Below are positions 26,030 to 35,401 of a DNA stretch of 64,000 bases, one piece after another. The notes beneath the pieces are model-generated. The model was not told the DNA's origin and ran no database searches. It saw only the letters and a program-made list of their open reading frames with translations. Source of the DNA: Solirubrobacteraceae bacterium (GTDB taxonomy: Bacteria > Actinomycetota > Thermoleophilia > Solirubrobacterales > Solirubrobacteraceae); contig JALNWQ010000003.1 of assembly GCA_023230855.1 (NCBI GenBank), positions 62,001-126,000 on the forward strand, in the 5' to 3' direction. Positions within the stretch are counted from its first letter, which is position 1. The number at the start of each line of letters is the position of its first letter. A program made the position numbers and the translations under genes.

Positions 26030-26064
26030 TCGGAGCGGCCCACCCGCGTCACCGGGCGACGGTG

Positions 26065-26184
26065 GTGCGCTCCACCATCGTCCCCCGATGGTGACGCGAC
26101 CCGCTGTCGCGGGCCGGGGTCGCGCGGCGACAGCGGTGCGTCCCACCATCGCTCCTCGACGGTGAGGCGACCCGCTACCGCGGG
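26065..26184. repeat. Two imperfect 49-bp direct repeats
   Basis: Segments 26065-26113 and 26136-26184 align without gaps at 40 of 49 positions. Each contains a short inverted repeat (CCATCG with CGATGG in the first copy, CGACGG in the second) and ends GCGACCCGCT-N2-CGCGGG. They lie after the stop of the RGG-like gene and could be duplicated terminator hairpins. Confidence 0.6.
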
Positions 26185-26210
26185 ATCGTCGACCACCGCC
26201 TGATCGTCGT

Positions 26211-26234
26211 GGGTGCGCACCGCGGTGCGCACCC
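26211..26234. terminator. 24-bp perfect palindrome between convergent genes
   Basis: An uninterrupted palindrome with 12-bp arms (GGGTGCGCACCG and complement) lies 27 bp before the end of the minus-strand gene at 26261 and after the plus-strand gene ending at 26029. It is a good candidate for a shared terminator. Confidence 0.6.
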
Positions 26235-26260
26235 GGGCGTGGCCGGGTGCGCCGTCCCGG

Positions 26261-26602
26261 TCACCACTCCTCGGGCGGCGGCACCTGCCGGCCGCCGAGC
26301 CCACCGTCGTCGGCCGCGCCGCTGCGCACCCCGACCGCCTCGACGACCTCCTCCGCGGCCTCCTCGAGCTCCTCGTCGTGGTCGCCGTCGCAGAGGACCC
26401 GGAAGTTGCCCGACACGCCCGCGTCGCAGTGGATCGTGATCCCGGGCAGGATCTGCTCGCCCTCGTCGAGCCCCAGGCGATCCATGTCGAACGCGGCGAG
26501 GCCGATCCCGTACGCCTCGTGCGTCGGGTTCTCGCGGTCGTGGGCGTTGATCGCCATCTGGAACGCCTGCAGGTTCTTCGCGATCTTCGACAGGTCCGCC
26601 AT
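26261..26602 (-). CDS. Small cytosolic protein of unknown function
   Basis: A 113-residue protein starts at ATG 26602, preceded by GGGAAGGG. The N-terminal half is helical (LSKIAKNLQAFQMAINAHDR), the middle contains ITIHCDAGVSGNFRVLCDGD with two cysteines, and the tail is acidic then Pro-rich. A longer in-frame start at 26686 would run into the tRNA-Val promoter region and adds a basic, disordered stretch, so the shorter form is preferred. I do not recognise the family. Confidence 0.65.
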   Translation of the reverse strand: MADLSKIAKNLQAFQMAINAHDRENPTHEAYGIGLAAFDMDRLGLDEGEQILPGITIHCDAGVSGNFRVLCDGDHDEELEEAAEEVVEAVGVRSGAADDGGLGGRQVPPPEEW

Positions 26603-26687
26603 GACCCTTCCCAGGCTAGATGGTCGCCGCGACGATCGCCACCGCACCCCGGCCCGGACGGCGGCCGGTACGATCGGCACGCCCATG

Positions 26688-26761
26688 GGGCGCGTAGCTC
26701 AGTTGGTCAGAGCGTCCGGTTTACACCCGGAAGGTCCCCCGTTCGAGCCGGGGCGCGCCCA
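26688..26761 (+). tRNA. tRNA-Val (UAC)
   Basis: The 74-nt sequence has acceptor GGGCGCG/CGCGCCC, D-arm GCTCAGTTGGTCAGAGC, anticodon stem TCCGG/CCGGA with loop TTTACAC (anticodon UAC) and T-arm CCCCG-TTCGAGC-CGGGG, with discriminator A. CCA is not encoded. Confidence 0.95.
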
Positions 26762-26924
26762 CTGCCCGGATCGCCCTTGGCCACGGGCGATCCGGTTCGC
26801 CGTCGTCGCGGGCGCCGGCACGGCCCGGCGTCGCGGCCATCGGCATGCCCCGGGGTCGCTCACGGTCGCCGCGACGGCCTGCGGGTCGTGACGACGTCCC
26901 GGGGCCGCCGCACCGACGTGGGCG

Positions 26925-28514
26925 TCACCGCGACCGGACGGTCCTGGCGCGGCTCGCCAACCGGGACCGCAGGCCGCTCGCCGCGCTGATCGCCCGGACC
27001 CGGAACCGCACCCGGCCCACGCCCACCCGCTTGTGCACCGCGCGGTAGCCCTTCGCGCGCGATCCCGTGACCTTGAGCCGCTGGACACGGGCCGAGCGAC
27101 AACGCCGCGCCCGCGCGCCGCTCCGGCAGCGGACCCGCACGGTACGGCGGGCCTCGGCGGTGATCCGCTCGGGATCGGACGACGAGTCGGGCTCCCGGAC
27201 GTCGAACCGCACGGTGCACGAGCGGCGACGACAGGACGCCTTGCGGATCTCGACCGTCGGACGGCTGCGCGACGCGGCGATCGGCGGCGTCTCCCCGGTG
27301 CGGGCCACGCCGGTGCCGCCCGGGTTCGTCGCGCGGGCGATGCACCGGATCCGCCGTCCGACGTCATGGCGCGTGAGGCGGTAGGTGGCGTCCGGCCCGT
27401 CCTGCAGCGTGGCGGCCGCGGCGAACCCGTAGGAGAACGACGTGACGCCGGACCAGCCGCCCGGGTCGCACGTCAGCGTGCCGCCGGCACGGGCGATGCC
27501 GCGCAACGCCGTCCCGGCGCCGCCCCGGGGCGCGACCGGGACCGTGGACGCACCGTCGATGAACGCCCGGATCTCCGGCGCCGCGAGGTTGGCGTAGCGG
27601 TTGCCGCCGGTGCTGCAATCGGCCGAGCGACCCCCCTCGACGACCCCGATGAGCACCGCCGGCGACCCGGTGACGAGCGGCCCGCCACTGTCGCCGTAGC
27701 ACGTGCCGTTCGGGGACGGCAGGGTGCAGAGGACCACCGCGCTGTTGCCGTCGACGGTGCACTCCCCCGCGTCGGCGTCGCCGATCGTCGCGCCGGTCGA
27801 CATGAGCCGCCCGTCGCCGGCGGACGGCGCGCCCGGCCGCTGCTGGCCGTAGCCGCTGACGGTGGCGCCCACGCCCGTCGGGAGCACCGTGCCCGGCGCG
27901 ACGATCGGGATCGCGCGGACCGACGGGCCCGACAGGTCCAGGGGCGTCGCGAGCTGGAGCACCGCGACGTCGTCCTCGCCGACGTCCCCGCGGTACCGGG
28001 GATGACGCCGGACCGCCGACGCGGTCCGCACCTGGGCCGTCGAGGTGCGCTGCCGCAGGTCCGTGTAGCCCGCGCCGACGTACACGGCGTTGCGGGCGGG
28101 GCTCACGACGCCGCCCGCGTCGTCGGTGACGCAGTGCGCGGCGGTGAGCACCGTCTGGGGCCCGAGGATCGAGCCGCCGCAGGAGCCGAGCCCGTCGATC
28201 TCGACGTACACCTGCCACGGGAAGGCCGTGATCGGGGCCGGTGCGCCCCCGACGATCCGGGGCGTCGCCGTGCCGCCCGCCGGGCCGGCGCTCGCGGCGA
28301 GCCGGACCGGCGTCGACGGGGCGGTCGCGAACGCCGGGGCGGAGGACGGCCCGGCGGTCGACGACGCGGCGGAGGACGACGCGGCGGAGGACGACGCGAC
28401 CGGCGCCGCGAGCGCCGCCATCACCGCCAACGAGGGGCGACGACGACGTGCGACGCGCCGGGGCCCCGGCGCGCCCGCGGGCGTCGACGGTGGGTTGCCC
28501 GACGGTCGGTCCAT
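26925..28514 (-). CDS. Secreted trypsin-fold (S1) serine protease with C-terminal Ig-like domain
   Basis: The 529-residue protein has a basic N-terminus and a hydrophobic stretch (SLAVMAALAAPVASS), a Ser/Ala-rich linker, the activation-like site RIVGG (86-90), and the triad H127 (LTAAHC), D182 (DDVAVLQL) and S276 (GDSGGPL). The residue at the trypsin Asp189 position is Gly270, so cleavage after Lys/Arg is not expected. Residues about 335-410 form a domain (TLTCDPGGWSGV, then DVGRRIRCIARATNPGG) common in secreted Thermoleophilia proteins. A paralogue lies at 33094-34671. Start ATG 28514. Confidence 0.88.
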   Translation of the reverse strand: MDRPSGNPPSTPAGAPGPRRVARRRRPSLAVMAALAAPVASSSAASSSAASSTAGPSSAPAFATAPSTPVRLAASAGPAGGTATPRIVGGAPAPITAFPWQVYVEIDGLGSCGGSILGPQTVLTAAHCVTDDAGGVVSPARNAVYVGAGYTDLRQRTSTAQVRTASAVRRHPRYRGDVGEDDVAVLQLATPLDLSGPSVRAIPIVAPGTVLPTGVGATVSGYGQQRPGAPSAGDGRLMSTGATIGDADAGECTVDGNSAVVLCTLPSPNGTCYGDSGGPLVTGSPAVLIGVVEGGRSADCSTGGNRYANLAAPEIRAFIDGASTVPVAPRGGAGTALRGIARAGGTLTCDPGGWSGVTSFSYGFAAAATLQDGPDATYRLTRHDVGRRIRCIARATNPGGTGVARTGETPPIAASRSRPTVEIRKASCRRRSCTVRFDVREPDSSSDPERITAEARRTVRVRCRSGARARRCRSARVQRLKVTGSRAKGYRAVHKRVGVGRVRFRVRAISAASGLRSRLASRARTVRSR

Positions 28515-28691
28515 GGCGGGCAGGGTAGCCGCACCACCGCCGGGCGCGCGGCGGTCGGGGACGGAACGACCACGTCCGGTGGGCCGCTCGACGGACCGTC
28601 GGCGGGACGCCGGGCCGTGCCACCGGACGACGCCGTCCGGCGGAGCGCCGGGCCGACGTCCGGCGGCCGCGCCGCTACCGTGGCGTCGGCC

Positions 28692-29414
28692 GTGACCGAC
28701 GTCGACCCCAACCCGATCGCGCGGCGCCGGGCGTGGCTGCGGATCGGCGCGCTCGTCGGGACGCTCGCGGCGCTCGCGGCGGTGTTCACCGTCGGCGGGC
28801 TCGTCGGCACCGACGCGGTCCGCGACCGGATCGAGCCCGCGGGGGCGTGGGCGCCGCTCGCGTTCGTACTCGTCAGCGGCGTCGCGGTCGCGTTGCTCGT
28901 GCCCGGGGCGGTGATGGCCGCCGCGTCCGGGCTGCTGTTCGGCGCGGTCGCGGGGGCGTTGCTCATCGTCCCGGCCGCGGTCCTGTCGGCCCTGCTCGCC
29001 CGGTCGTTCTCGGCCCGGATCGGCGCCGACGCGCTCACGGTCGTCGGCGGGGAGCGGACGACGGCGCTCGTCGGGTTCGCCCGCCGGCACGGGCTGACCG
29101 CGGTCGTCGTGAGCCGCCTGGCCCCGGCGGTGCCGGACGCCCCGATGAACCACGCGTTCGGCCTGGCGGGGGTGCGCGCATGGCAGGTGGCCCTCGGAAC
29201 CGCGCTGGCGTCCGGGCCGCGTGGCCTGTCGTACGCCATGCTCGGCGCGAGCGCGGACGACCTGACCGGGACGCAGGCGATCGCCGGGGTGGCGCTCAAC
29301 GTCGCCACCGGCGTCGTCGGCGTGGCGCTCGTCGCGTGGGTCGTCCGATCGGAGCGTCGACGGAGGGCTCAAGGGGTGCGGCCGCGATCCCCCACCGCTG
29401 ACCGCACCCCGTGA
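28692..29414 (+). CDS. VTT-domain (TVP38/TMEM64, DedA-like) membrane protein
   Basis: The 240-residue protein has about five membrane helices and the two signatures of the VTT family: PGAVMAAASGLLFGAVAGA and, further on, RLAPAVPDAPMNHAFGLAGV followed by an ALGTALASGPRG segment. Members are thought to move or scramble lipids or affect membrane homeostasis; the exact substrate is not established. GTG 28692 is chosen over GTG 28680 because it gives the shorter leader. It is divergent from the protease gene. Confidence 0.82.
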   Translation: MTDVDPNPIARRRAWLRIGALVGTLAALAAVFTVGGLVGTDAVRDRIEPAGAWAPLAFVLVSGVAVALLVPGAVMAAASGLLFGAVAGALLIVPAAVLSALLARSFSARIGADALTVVGGERTTALVGFARRHGLTAVVVSRLAPAVPDAPMNHAFGLAGVRAWQVALGTALASGPRGLSYAMLGASADDLTGTQAIAGVALNVATGVVGVALVAWVVRSERRRRAQGVRPRSPTADRTP

Positions 29415-29643
29415 GCCGGGTCCCATCCAGCGCCTGGCACTGGCCCGCGCCCACCGTGGTGGACGCTTGACGGGTGAGACGCGCACGGCGGACGAACCCG
29501 ACGGAAATTGCACGCGCAATCTTCAAGTTGGCGCGTCGCCGCTCTCGGTCGCGCGCCCCTCACGCCCGGTCGATGCGACCCGCGGCGCCGCCCGGGACCG
29601 ACGGGCGTCGGCCGGCCGACGCCCTCCGGCCGGCGGGCGGCCC

Positions 29644-30513
29644 TCACGCGGCGACGGCCTCCAGCGCCCCGCGGATCGTGTCCGCCGGCGGCGTCGTCGG
29701 CCGCCCGATGAGGCGACGCAGATCGCCGCTGTCGGTCGTCAGCTCGCCCCGCGCGATGCCCCCGTCGGCCCCGGCGAGGATCGCGGCGACCGGCGCCGGC
29801 AGGCCCGCCCCCTCGAGCACCGCGACGTACTCGGCCTCGGGCAGGTCCCGGTACGCGACCGGCCGGCCCGCGACGTCGGCGATCGTCGCGGCGAGCTCGG
29901 CGAGGGTCACCGGGCGGTCGCCGCCGAGCTCGTACACCGCGCCCTCGTGGCCGTCGCCGGTGAGCACCGCCGCGGCGGCCTCGGCGTAGTCCCGTCGGCT
30001 CGCGACCGCGACCCGACCGTCGCCCGCGGCGCCGAGCAGCGCGCCGTGCTCGAGCGTCGGCGCGAGCGCGCCGGTGTAGTTCTCGGTGTACCAGCCGTTG
30101 CGCAGGACGACGTGCGGGATCCCCGAGTCCGCGAGGTACCGCTCGGTCTCGCGGTGCTCGTCGGCGAGCGCGTAGGTGGCGACGTCCGCCTTGAGCAGGC
30201 TCGTGTAGACGATCTGCCCGACCCCGGCGGCGCGGGCCGCGTCGATGACCGCCCGGTGCTGCGGCGCCCGCTTGCCCGGCTCGCTGGCCGAGATGAGGAG
30301 CAGGCGGTCCGTTCCGGCGAGCGCGGACGCGAGGGTGTCGGGACGGTCGTAGTCCGCCTCGCGGACCTCGACGCCACGGGCGGCGAGATCGGCGGCCCGG
30401 TCCGGGGTGCGGACCGCGGCGACGACGTCGCCGGCGGGGACGCCGCGGTCGAGCAGGGCGTCGACGACGTGACGGCCGAGCTGGCCGGTGGCTCCGGTGA
30501 CGGTGATGCGCAT
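29644..30513 (-). CDS. qorB: NAD(P)H:quinone oxidoreductase-like atypical SDR (QorB/YtfG type)
   Basis: The 289-residue protein has the atypical-SDR dinucleotide motif TGATGQLGRHV and the NmrA-like middle (VYTSLLKAD, HVVLRNGWYTENY) that is diagnostic of the QorB/YtfG branch. These enzymes reduce quinones with NAD(P)H, protecting from redox cycling. It is divergent from an HxlR-type regulator with a single cysteine, the same arrangement as ytfG/ytfH and the corynebacterial qor2/qorR pair, which supports the assignment. Confidence 0.85.
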   Translation of the reverse strand: MRITVTGATGQLGRHVVDALLDRGVPAGDVVAAVRTPDRAADLAARGVEVREADYDRPDTLASALAGTDRLLLISASEPGKRAPQHRAVIDAARAAGVGQIVYTSLLKADVATYALADEHRETERYLADSGIPHVVLRNGWYTENYTGALAPTLEHGALLGAAGDGRVAVASRRDYAEAAAAVLTGDGHEGAVYELGGDRPVTLAELAATIADVAGRPVAYRDLPEAEYVAVLEGAGLPAPVAAILAGADGGIARGELTTDSGDLRRLIGRPTTPPADTIRGALEAVAA

Positions 30514-30601
30514 GAGCAGGCTCCCTTGCTGGTGGTGGATGGACCGGGCGGGGTACGACCCACTTCCCCGGTCGACACGTCCACCGTACCATCGTTTCCC
30601 A

Positions 30602-30626
30602 TAGTGCTTTCTAAATGTTAGTGCTT
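30602..30626. promoter_or_regulatory. Direct repeat TAGTGCTT in the qorB/HxlR divergent promoter
   Basis: Two identical octamers TAGTGCTT start at 30602 and 30619, 17 bp apart, inside an AT-rich island (about 30590-30635) that is unusual for this DNA. HxlR-family proteins bind short repeated or inverted elements between divergent genes, so this is the likely operator for the adjacent regulator. Confidence 0.55.
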
Positions 30627-30661
30627 ACGCAACTACACCGGTTCTGCGCTACGATCGACGT

Positions 30662-31054
30662 GTGACGCCCCCGTCCACCACCCCGACGTCCGCCCCGGGC
30701 CCCGACGTGTTCGCCCGCGACTGCCCGTCGCGGCCGTTGCTCCACGACGTCGTGAGCCGGTGGGGCGCGCTGAGCCTCGCGGCGCTGCGGGACGGGCCGG
30801 TGCGGTTCAACGCGCTGCGCCGCCGGATCGACGGGGTGAGCGAGAAGATGCTCTCCCAGACCCTGCAGACGCTGGAGCGGGACGGCCTCGTGCTGCGCGA
30901 CGTCCAGGCCGTCATCCCCCCGCGGGTCGAGTACCGCCTGACGCCGCTGGGCGCGGACGTCGCCGAGCGGGTGCTCGCGCTCATCGACCTGCTCGAGGGA
31001 TCGCTGGGCGACGTGCAGGCCGCGCAGGCCGCCTACGACGCCCGCGACGCGTAA
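30662..31054 (+). CDS. HxlR-family redox-type transcriptional regulator
   Basis: The 130-residue winged-helix protein matches the HxlR family (VRFNALRRRIDGVSEKML, LERDGLV, PPRVEYRLTPLG). Its only cysteine is C21 in ARDCPSRPLL, the conserved position used as an oxidation or alkylation sensor in QorR- and HypR-like members. It begins at GTG 30662, divergent from the quinone reductase-like gene, and probably represses both genes until oxidised. Confidence 0.88.
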   Translation: MTPPSTTPTSAPGPDVFARDCPSRPLLHDVVSRWGALSLAALRDGPVRFNALRRRIDGVSEKMLSQTLQTLERDGLVLRDVQAVIPPRVEYRLTPLGADVAERVLALIDLLEGSLGDVQAAQAAYDARDA

Positions 31055-31093
31055 GGACGCGACGGGCGCGCGGCGCGGTCGCCCCGGAACGCC

Positions 31094-31119
31094 GACGGGC
31101 GGCCCTGGGGCCGCCCGTC
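31094..31119. terminator. Bidirectional hairpin between HxlR gene and ahcY
   Basis: A perfect 12-bp stem (GACGGGCGGCCC with its complement) encloses a two-base loop. It lies between two convergent genes ending at 31054 and 31159. Confidence 0.7.
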
Positions 31120-31158
31120 GTCACCTCCGTCGCCCCCGACGGACGGGGGCGGATCCGC

Positions 31159-32615
<1,457 letters not shown>

Positions 32616-32619
<4 letters not shown>

Positions 32620-32999
32620 CGGGTCTCCCTGAGGGTCGTGTCGCGACGTGTGGCCTCTGCCAGCAGTCGCTCGTGCTTGTCCTGCTCCCATGCGAGCCAG
32701 TCGTCGGCCGGCACGTGCTCCGGCCGGGCCGCCTCGCTCCTGAGCCACCCCTCGACCGTCGTGCGCAGATCCGACTCGGTCTGCATCCGACGGGCGAAGC
32801 CGACGTCGCCGAGACCGAGGCCGAAGCGGTCCAGCAGCTGGCGCAGGGTGCGCAGGCGCTGGAGCTCTCCGGGCCCGTACAGGCGGTAGCCGCCCGAGGA
32901 GCGCGGAGGCTCCACGAGCCCCAGCTCCTCGATGTAGCGGAGCATCCGCGGGCTCCAGCCCGAGGTCTCCGCCGCCTCGTTGATCGTCAGGGCGTCCAT
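32616..32999 (-). CDS. MerR-family regulator cotranscribed with ahcY
   Basis: The 127-residue protein has the MerR DNA-binding fold (LTINEAAETSGWSPRMLRY, GLVEPPRSSGGYRLYG) and a short dimerisation helix plus a 45-residue tail. It contains no cysteine, so metal or redox sensing by thiols is excluded. The ATGA overlap with ahcY and the dyad just upstream (33011-33036) suggest that it regulates its own operon in answer to a methyl-cycle metabolite; that is inference. Confidence 0.88.
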
Positions 33000-33010
33000 G
33001 GGGACGGCGG

Positions 33011-33036
33011 AACCTTACCACGGCTTTGTGAAGGTT
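33011..33036. promoter_or_regulatory. AACCTT-N14-AAGGTT dyad upstream of merR-ahcY
   Basis: On the coding strand the dyad reads AACCTTCA, then 10 bases, then GGTAAGGTT in outline, with 6-bp perfect outer arms and partial inner symmetry. It ends 11 bp before the merR ATG. The 26-bp length and location fit a MerR-type operator overlapping a promoter spacer. Confidence 0.5.
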
Positions 33037-33093
33037 TGGCGGGCACGGCCCACGGCCGCCCCGGCCCCCGCCGCGACGGCCCGGCGTCGTGCG

Positions 33094-34671
33094 TCAGCGG
33101 CCGCGGACGGCGGCCACGCGGACGGTGCGCGCGCCGTCCTCGGTCCGCACGGCCGTGACGGTCACCCGATGACGGGCCCCGACCCGCAGCCGGGCGGGGA
33201 CGGTCACCGGCGCGTCGAGGTCGGACCGCACCTGGCGCCGCACGACCCGGCGCCGCGCCCCGGACCCGGTGATCCGGTCGATCGTCACGAGGATCCGGTT
33301 GGCGCGGCCCCCGTCCCGCAACGCGACGCGCACGCCACCGTCGACCGCCTCGACCCGGCGCACCGTCGGGAGCGCCCACCGCAACGCCGCCGGCCGGATC
33401 TCGACGGTCCCGCCGTCGTTCGTCGCGCGGACCCGACAGGTGATCGGACGGCCGACGTCATCCGCCGTCGGCACGTACTCGCGGACCCCGGTCGCGAGGT
33501 CCCGCGGTGGCGACCCGACGGTGAACCGGAACGTGAGCGTCGGCGCGTGGCGCCACCCGGTGCTGCGGCAGCGCAGACGGCGCCCGACGCGGACCGGGCC
33601 GCCCGACAGCGCCGTGCCGCGGATGCCGCCCCGCGGCGCGGTCGGCGGACGGTCGTCGCCGAGCACGAACCGCTGGTTCTCCGGCGCGGTGAGGTCGGCG
33701 TAGACGTTGAGGTCCCCGCGGGCGCACGCGTCCGGCCCGTAGGAGAGGACCCCCACGAGCAGGGGCGGCGTGCCGGGCAGGACGAGCGGGCCGCCGCTGT
33801 CGCCCGCGCAGACCGAGCCGTCGTCGGCCACGGCGCAGAGCACGACCGCCTCGTTGCCGTACCCGCAGGCGCGGCGCCCGAACGGGTCGCGCAGCGGGCC
33901 GCTCGTCGTCCGCAGCCGCCCGTCGGGGGCCTCGCCCACACGGTGCTGGCCGTACCCGAACGCCGTGAGCCGGGCGCCGTACGCGGGCCGGGCCAGCTCG
34001 GGAGCCATCGCGATCGTCCCGACGTCCGGGGAGCCGGTGTCGACCGGCGCGTCGAGGCGCACGGTCGCGAGGTCGCCGCCGCGCTCGTTGCCGGACGCGT
34101 CGGAGTCGCGCCGCGGGTCGTACTCCGGATGGACCCGGAACGCCGCGACCCCGCGCCGCTGCGCCGTGGAGGACAGCGGCGGCAGGGCGCTCGTCGCTCC
34201 CGCCACCACGGCGATCCGCGACCGGCCGACCCGGGCGCCCCCGTCGGTCGTCACGCAGTGCGCGGCGGTGACGACGAGATCCGGGGCGACGAGCGCGCCG
34301 CTGCAGGTCCAGGCGCCGTCGGACCCCGACCGTCCGGCGACCGACACGAGCACGGTGTAGGGCGCCGCCGACGCCGCCACCCGCCGCCCGCCGGTGATCC
34401 GGGGCGTGGCGGTCCTCCCGCGCTCCGCGGCCGTCCGCCCGGCGGGGATCGCGACGGAGGCCCGGGTCGCCGGCGCCGCGGGTCCGGCGGCCACGCCGAC
34501 GACGGTCGGCGTCGACCGCGGCTCGACGCCGGGATGGCCGACCGCGCTCGCGGACGCCGTGCCGGACAGTCCGAGCACGACGGCGCCGAGGGCCGCCGGG
34601 ATCGTCGTTCGCCGGATCGGGTGGTGCGGTCCACGGCGCAGGCCGACGCGGGCGGATCGTCGGCGGAGCAC
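33094..34671 (-). CDS. Secreted S1-family serine protease, paralogue of 26925-28514
   Basis: The 525-residue protein has a signal peptide (TTIPAALGAVVLGLSGTASA), the activation-like RITGG (91-95) and the triad H138 (VTAAHC), D200 (GGDLATVRL) and S292 (GDSGGPL). The specificity-pocket residue equivalent to trypsin 189 is Ser286, as in chymotrypsin-like enzymes. The C-terminal half carries the same Ig-like module as its paralogue (RRLRCRSTGW, DDVGRPITCRVRATNDGG) and then a beta-rich basic region. It starts at GTG 34671. Confidence 0.87.
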   Translation of the reverse strand: MLRRRSARVGLRRGPHHPIRRTTIPAALGAVVLGLSGTASASAVGHPGVEPRSTPTVVGVAAGPAAPATRASVAIPAGRTAAERGRTATPRITGGRRVAASAAPYTVLVSVAGRSGSDGAWTCSGALVAPDLVVTAAHCVTTDGGARVGRSRIAVVAGATSALPPLSSTAQRRGVAAFRVHPEYDPRRDSDASGNERGGDLATVRLDAPVDTGSPDVGTIAMAPELARPAYGARLTAFGYGQHRVGEAPDGRLRTTSGPLRDPFGRRACGYGNEAVVLCAVADDGSVCAGDSGGPLVLPGTPPLLVGVLSYGPDACARGDLNVYADLTAPENQRFVLGDDRPPTAPRGGIRGTALSGGPVRVGRRLRCRSTGWRHAPTLTFRFTVGSPPRDLATGVREYVPTADDVGRPITCRVRATNDGGTVEIRPAALRWALPTVRRVEAVDGGVRVALRDGGRANRILVTIDRITGSGARRRVVRRQVRSDLDAPVTVPARLRVGARHRVTVTAVRTEDGARTVRVAAVRGR

Positions 34672-34706
34672 GGATGGACGGTAGCGCCATCCGCCATGAT
34701 GCGCGC

Positions 34707-35390
34707 ATGGACGAGCCGCTGCCCGATCCCGACCTGCAGGCCCCCGAGCGCACCGACTACCGGGCGATGGTCGACGGCGAGGAGGTCGGCACCGGGTCGC
34801 TGACCCTCCGCGCCGACGACGACCGCACGTTCGTCCAGGCGATCGAGGCCGAGGCGTACGGGCGGCTGAAGGGCTCGGCGACGATCACGTACCGCCGCCG
34901 GTCGGGCACGCTCGTCGCCCAGCAACAGCGGCTCGAGCTCACCGACAAGGGTCGCCACGTCCTCGACGAGACGGCGTCGTTCCGCGACGTCCAGGTGCCC
35001 CAGATCGGTGGCCAGCTCGGCCCGTACTCGCGGTCGATGGTCCCGGTGCTCGGACTGGCGACGGCGTTCCGGGTCCTGCCGCTCCAGGATCGGGCGCGGT
35101 TCCTGCCCCGGGTGTGGGTGGCGGCCGTCGTCGACTGGCCGCTCGACATCCGCGTCGAGGGGCGCGAGAAGGCGCGCGTGCCGGCCGGCGACGTCGACGC
35201 CTGGCGGATCCGGCTGCGGCCGAGCCTGCTCGACGTCGCCCAGGCGCTCGACGAGCTGTCGGCGGCGGTCGTGCCCCCGATCATCGCCCACGTCGGCGTC
35301 GACGGCGGACGGCTCCTGCGCCTGTCGTTCCCCACGGGCCCGGGGCGCAGCGACCCGTCCGGCGTCATCGAGGCCACCGCGATCGCCTGA
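34707..35390 (+). CDS. Conserved-looking protein of unknown function
   Basis: The 227-residue soluble protein begins at ATG 34707. It is mostly beta-strand in character (GTGSLTLRADDDRTF, GSATITYRRRSGTLVAQQQ), followed by a hydrophobic middle (VWVAAVVDWPLDI) and a polar C-terminus. It has no signal peptide or cysteine. It might be related to lipid-carrier-like beta-barrels, but I do not recognise a family. An earlier in-frame ATG at 34674 would overlap the divergent protease start. It precedes the AhcY paralogue by 11 bp and is likely cotranscribed. Confidence 0.65.
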   Translation: MDEPLPDPDLQAPERTDYRAMVDGEEVGTGSLTLRADDDRTFVQAIEAEAYGRLKGSATITYRRRSGTLVAQQQRLELTDKGRHVLDETASFRDVQVPQIGGQLGPYSRSMVPVLGLATAFRVLPLQDRARFLPRVWVAAVVDWPLDIRVEGREKARVPAGDVDAWRIRLRPSLLDVAQALDELSAAVVPPIIAHVGVDGGRLLRLSFPTGPGRSDPSGVIEATAIA

Positions 35391-35401
35391 GCGGCGACCG
35401 G

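Noticed and set aside
28681..29401. Plus-strand 222-codon frame overlapping the VTT-domain gene
   Set aside because: It is the Arg-rich alternative frame; the VTT protein in the other frame has clear membrane helices and family motifs.
34555..34575. GGACAG-TCC inverted sequence in the second protease gene as another operator
   Set aside because: The spacing is one base instead of three and it lies inside a coding region.
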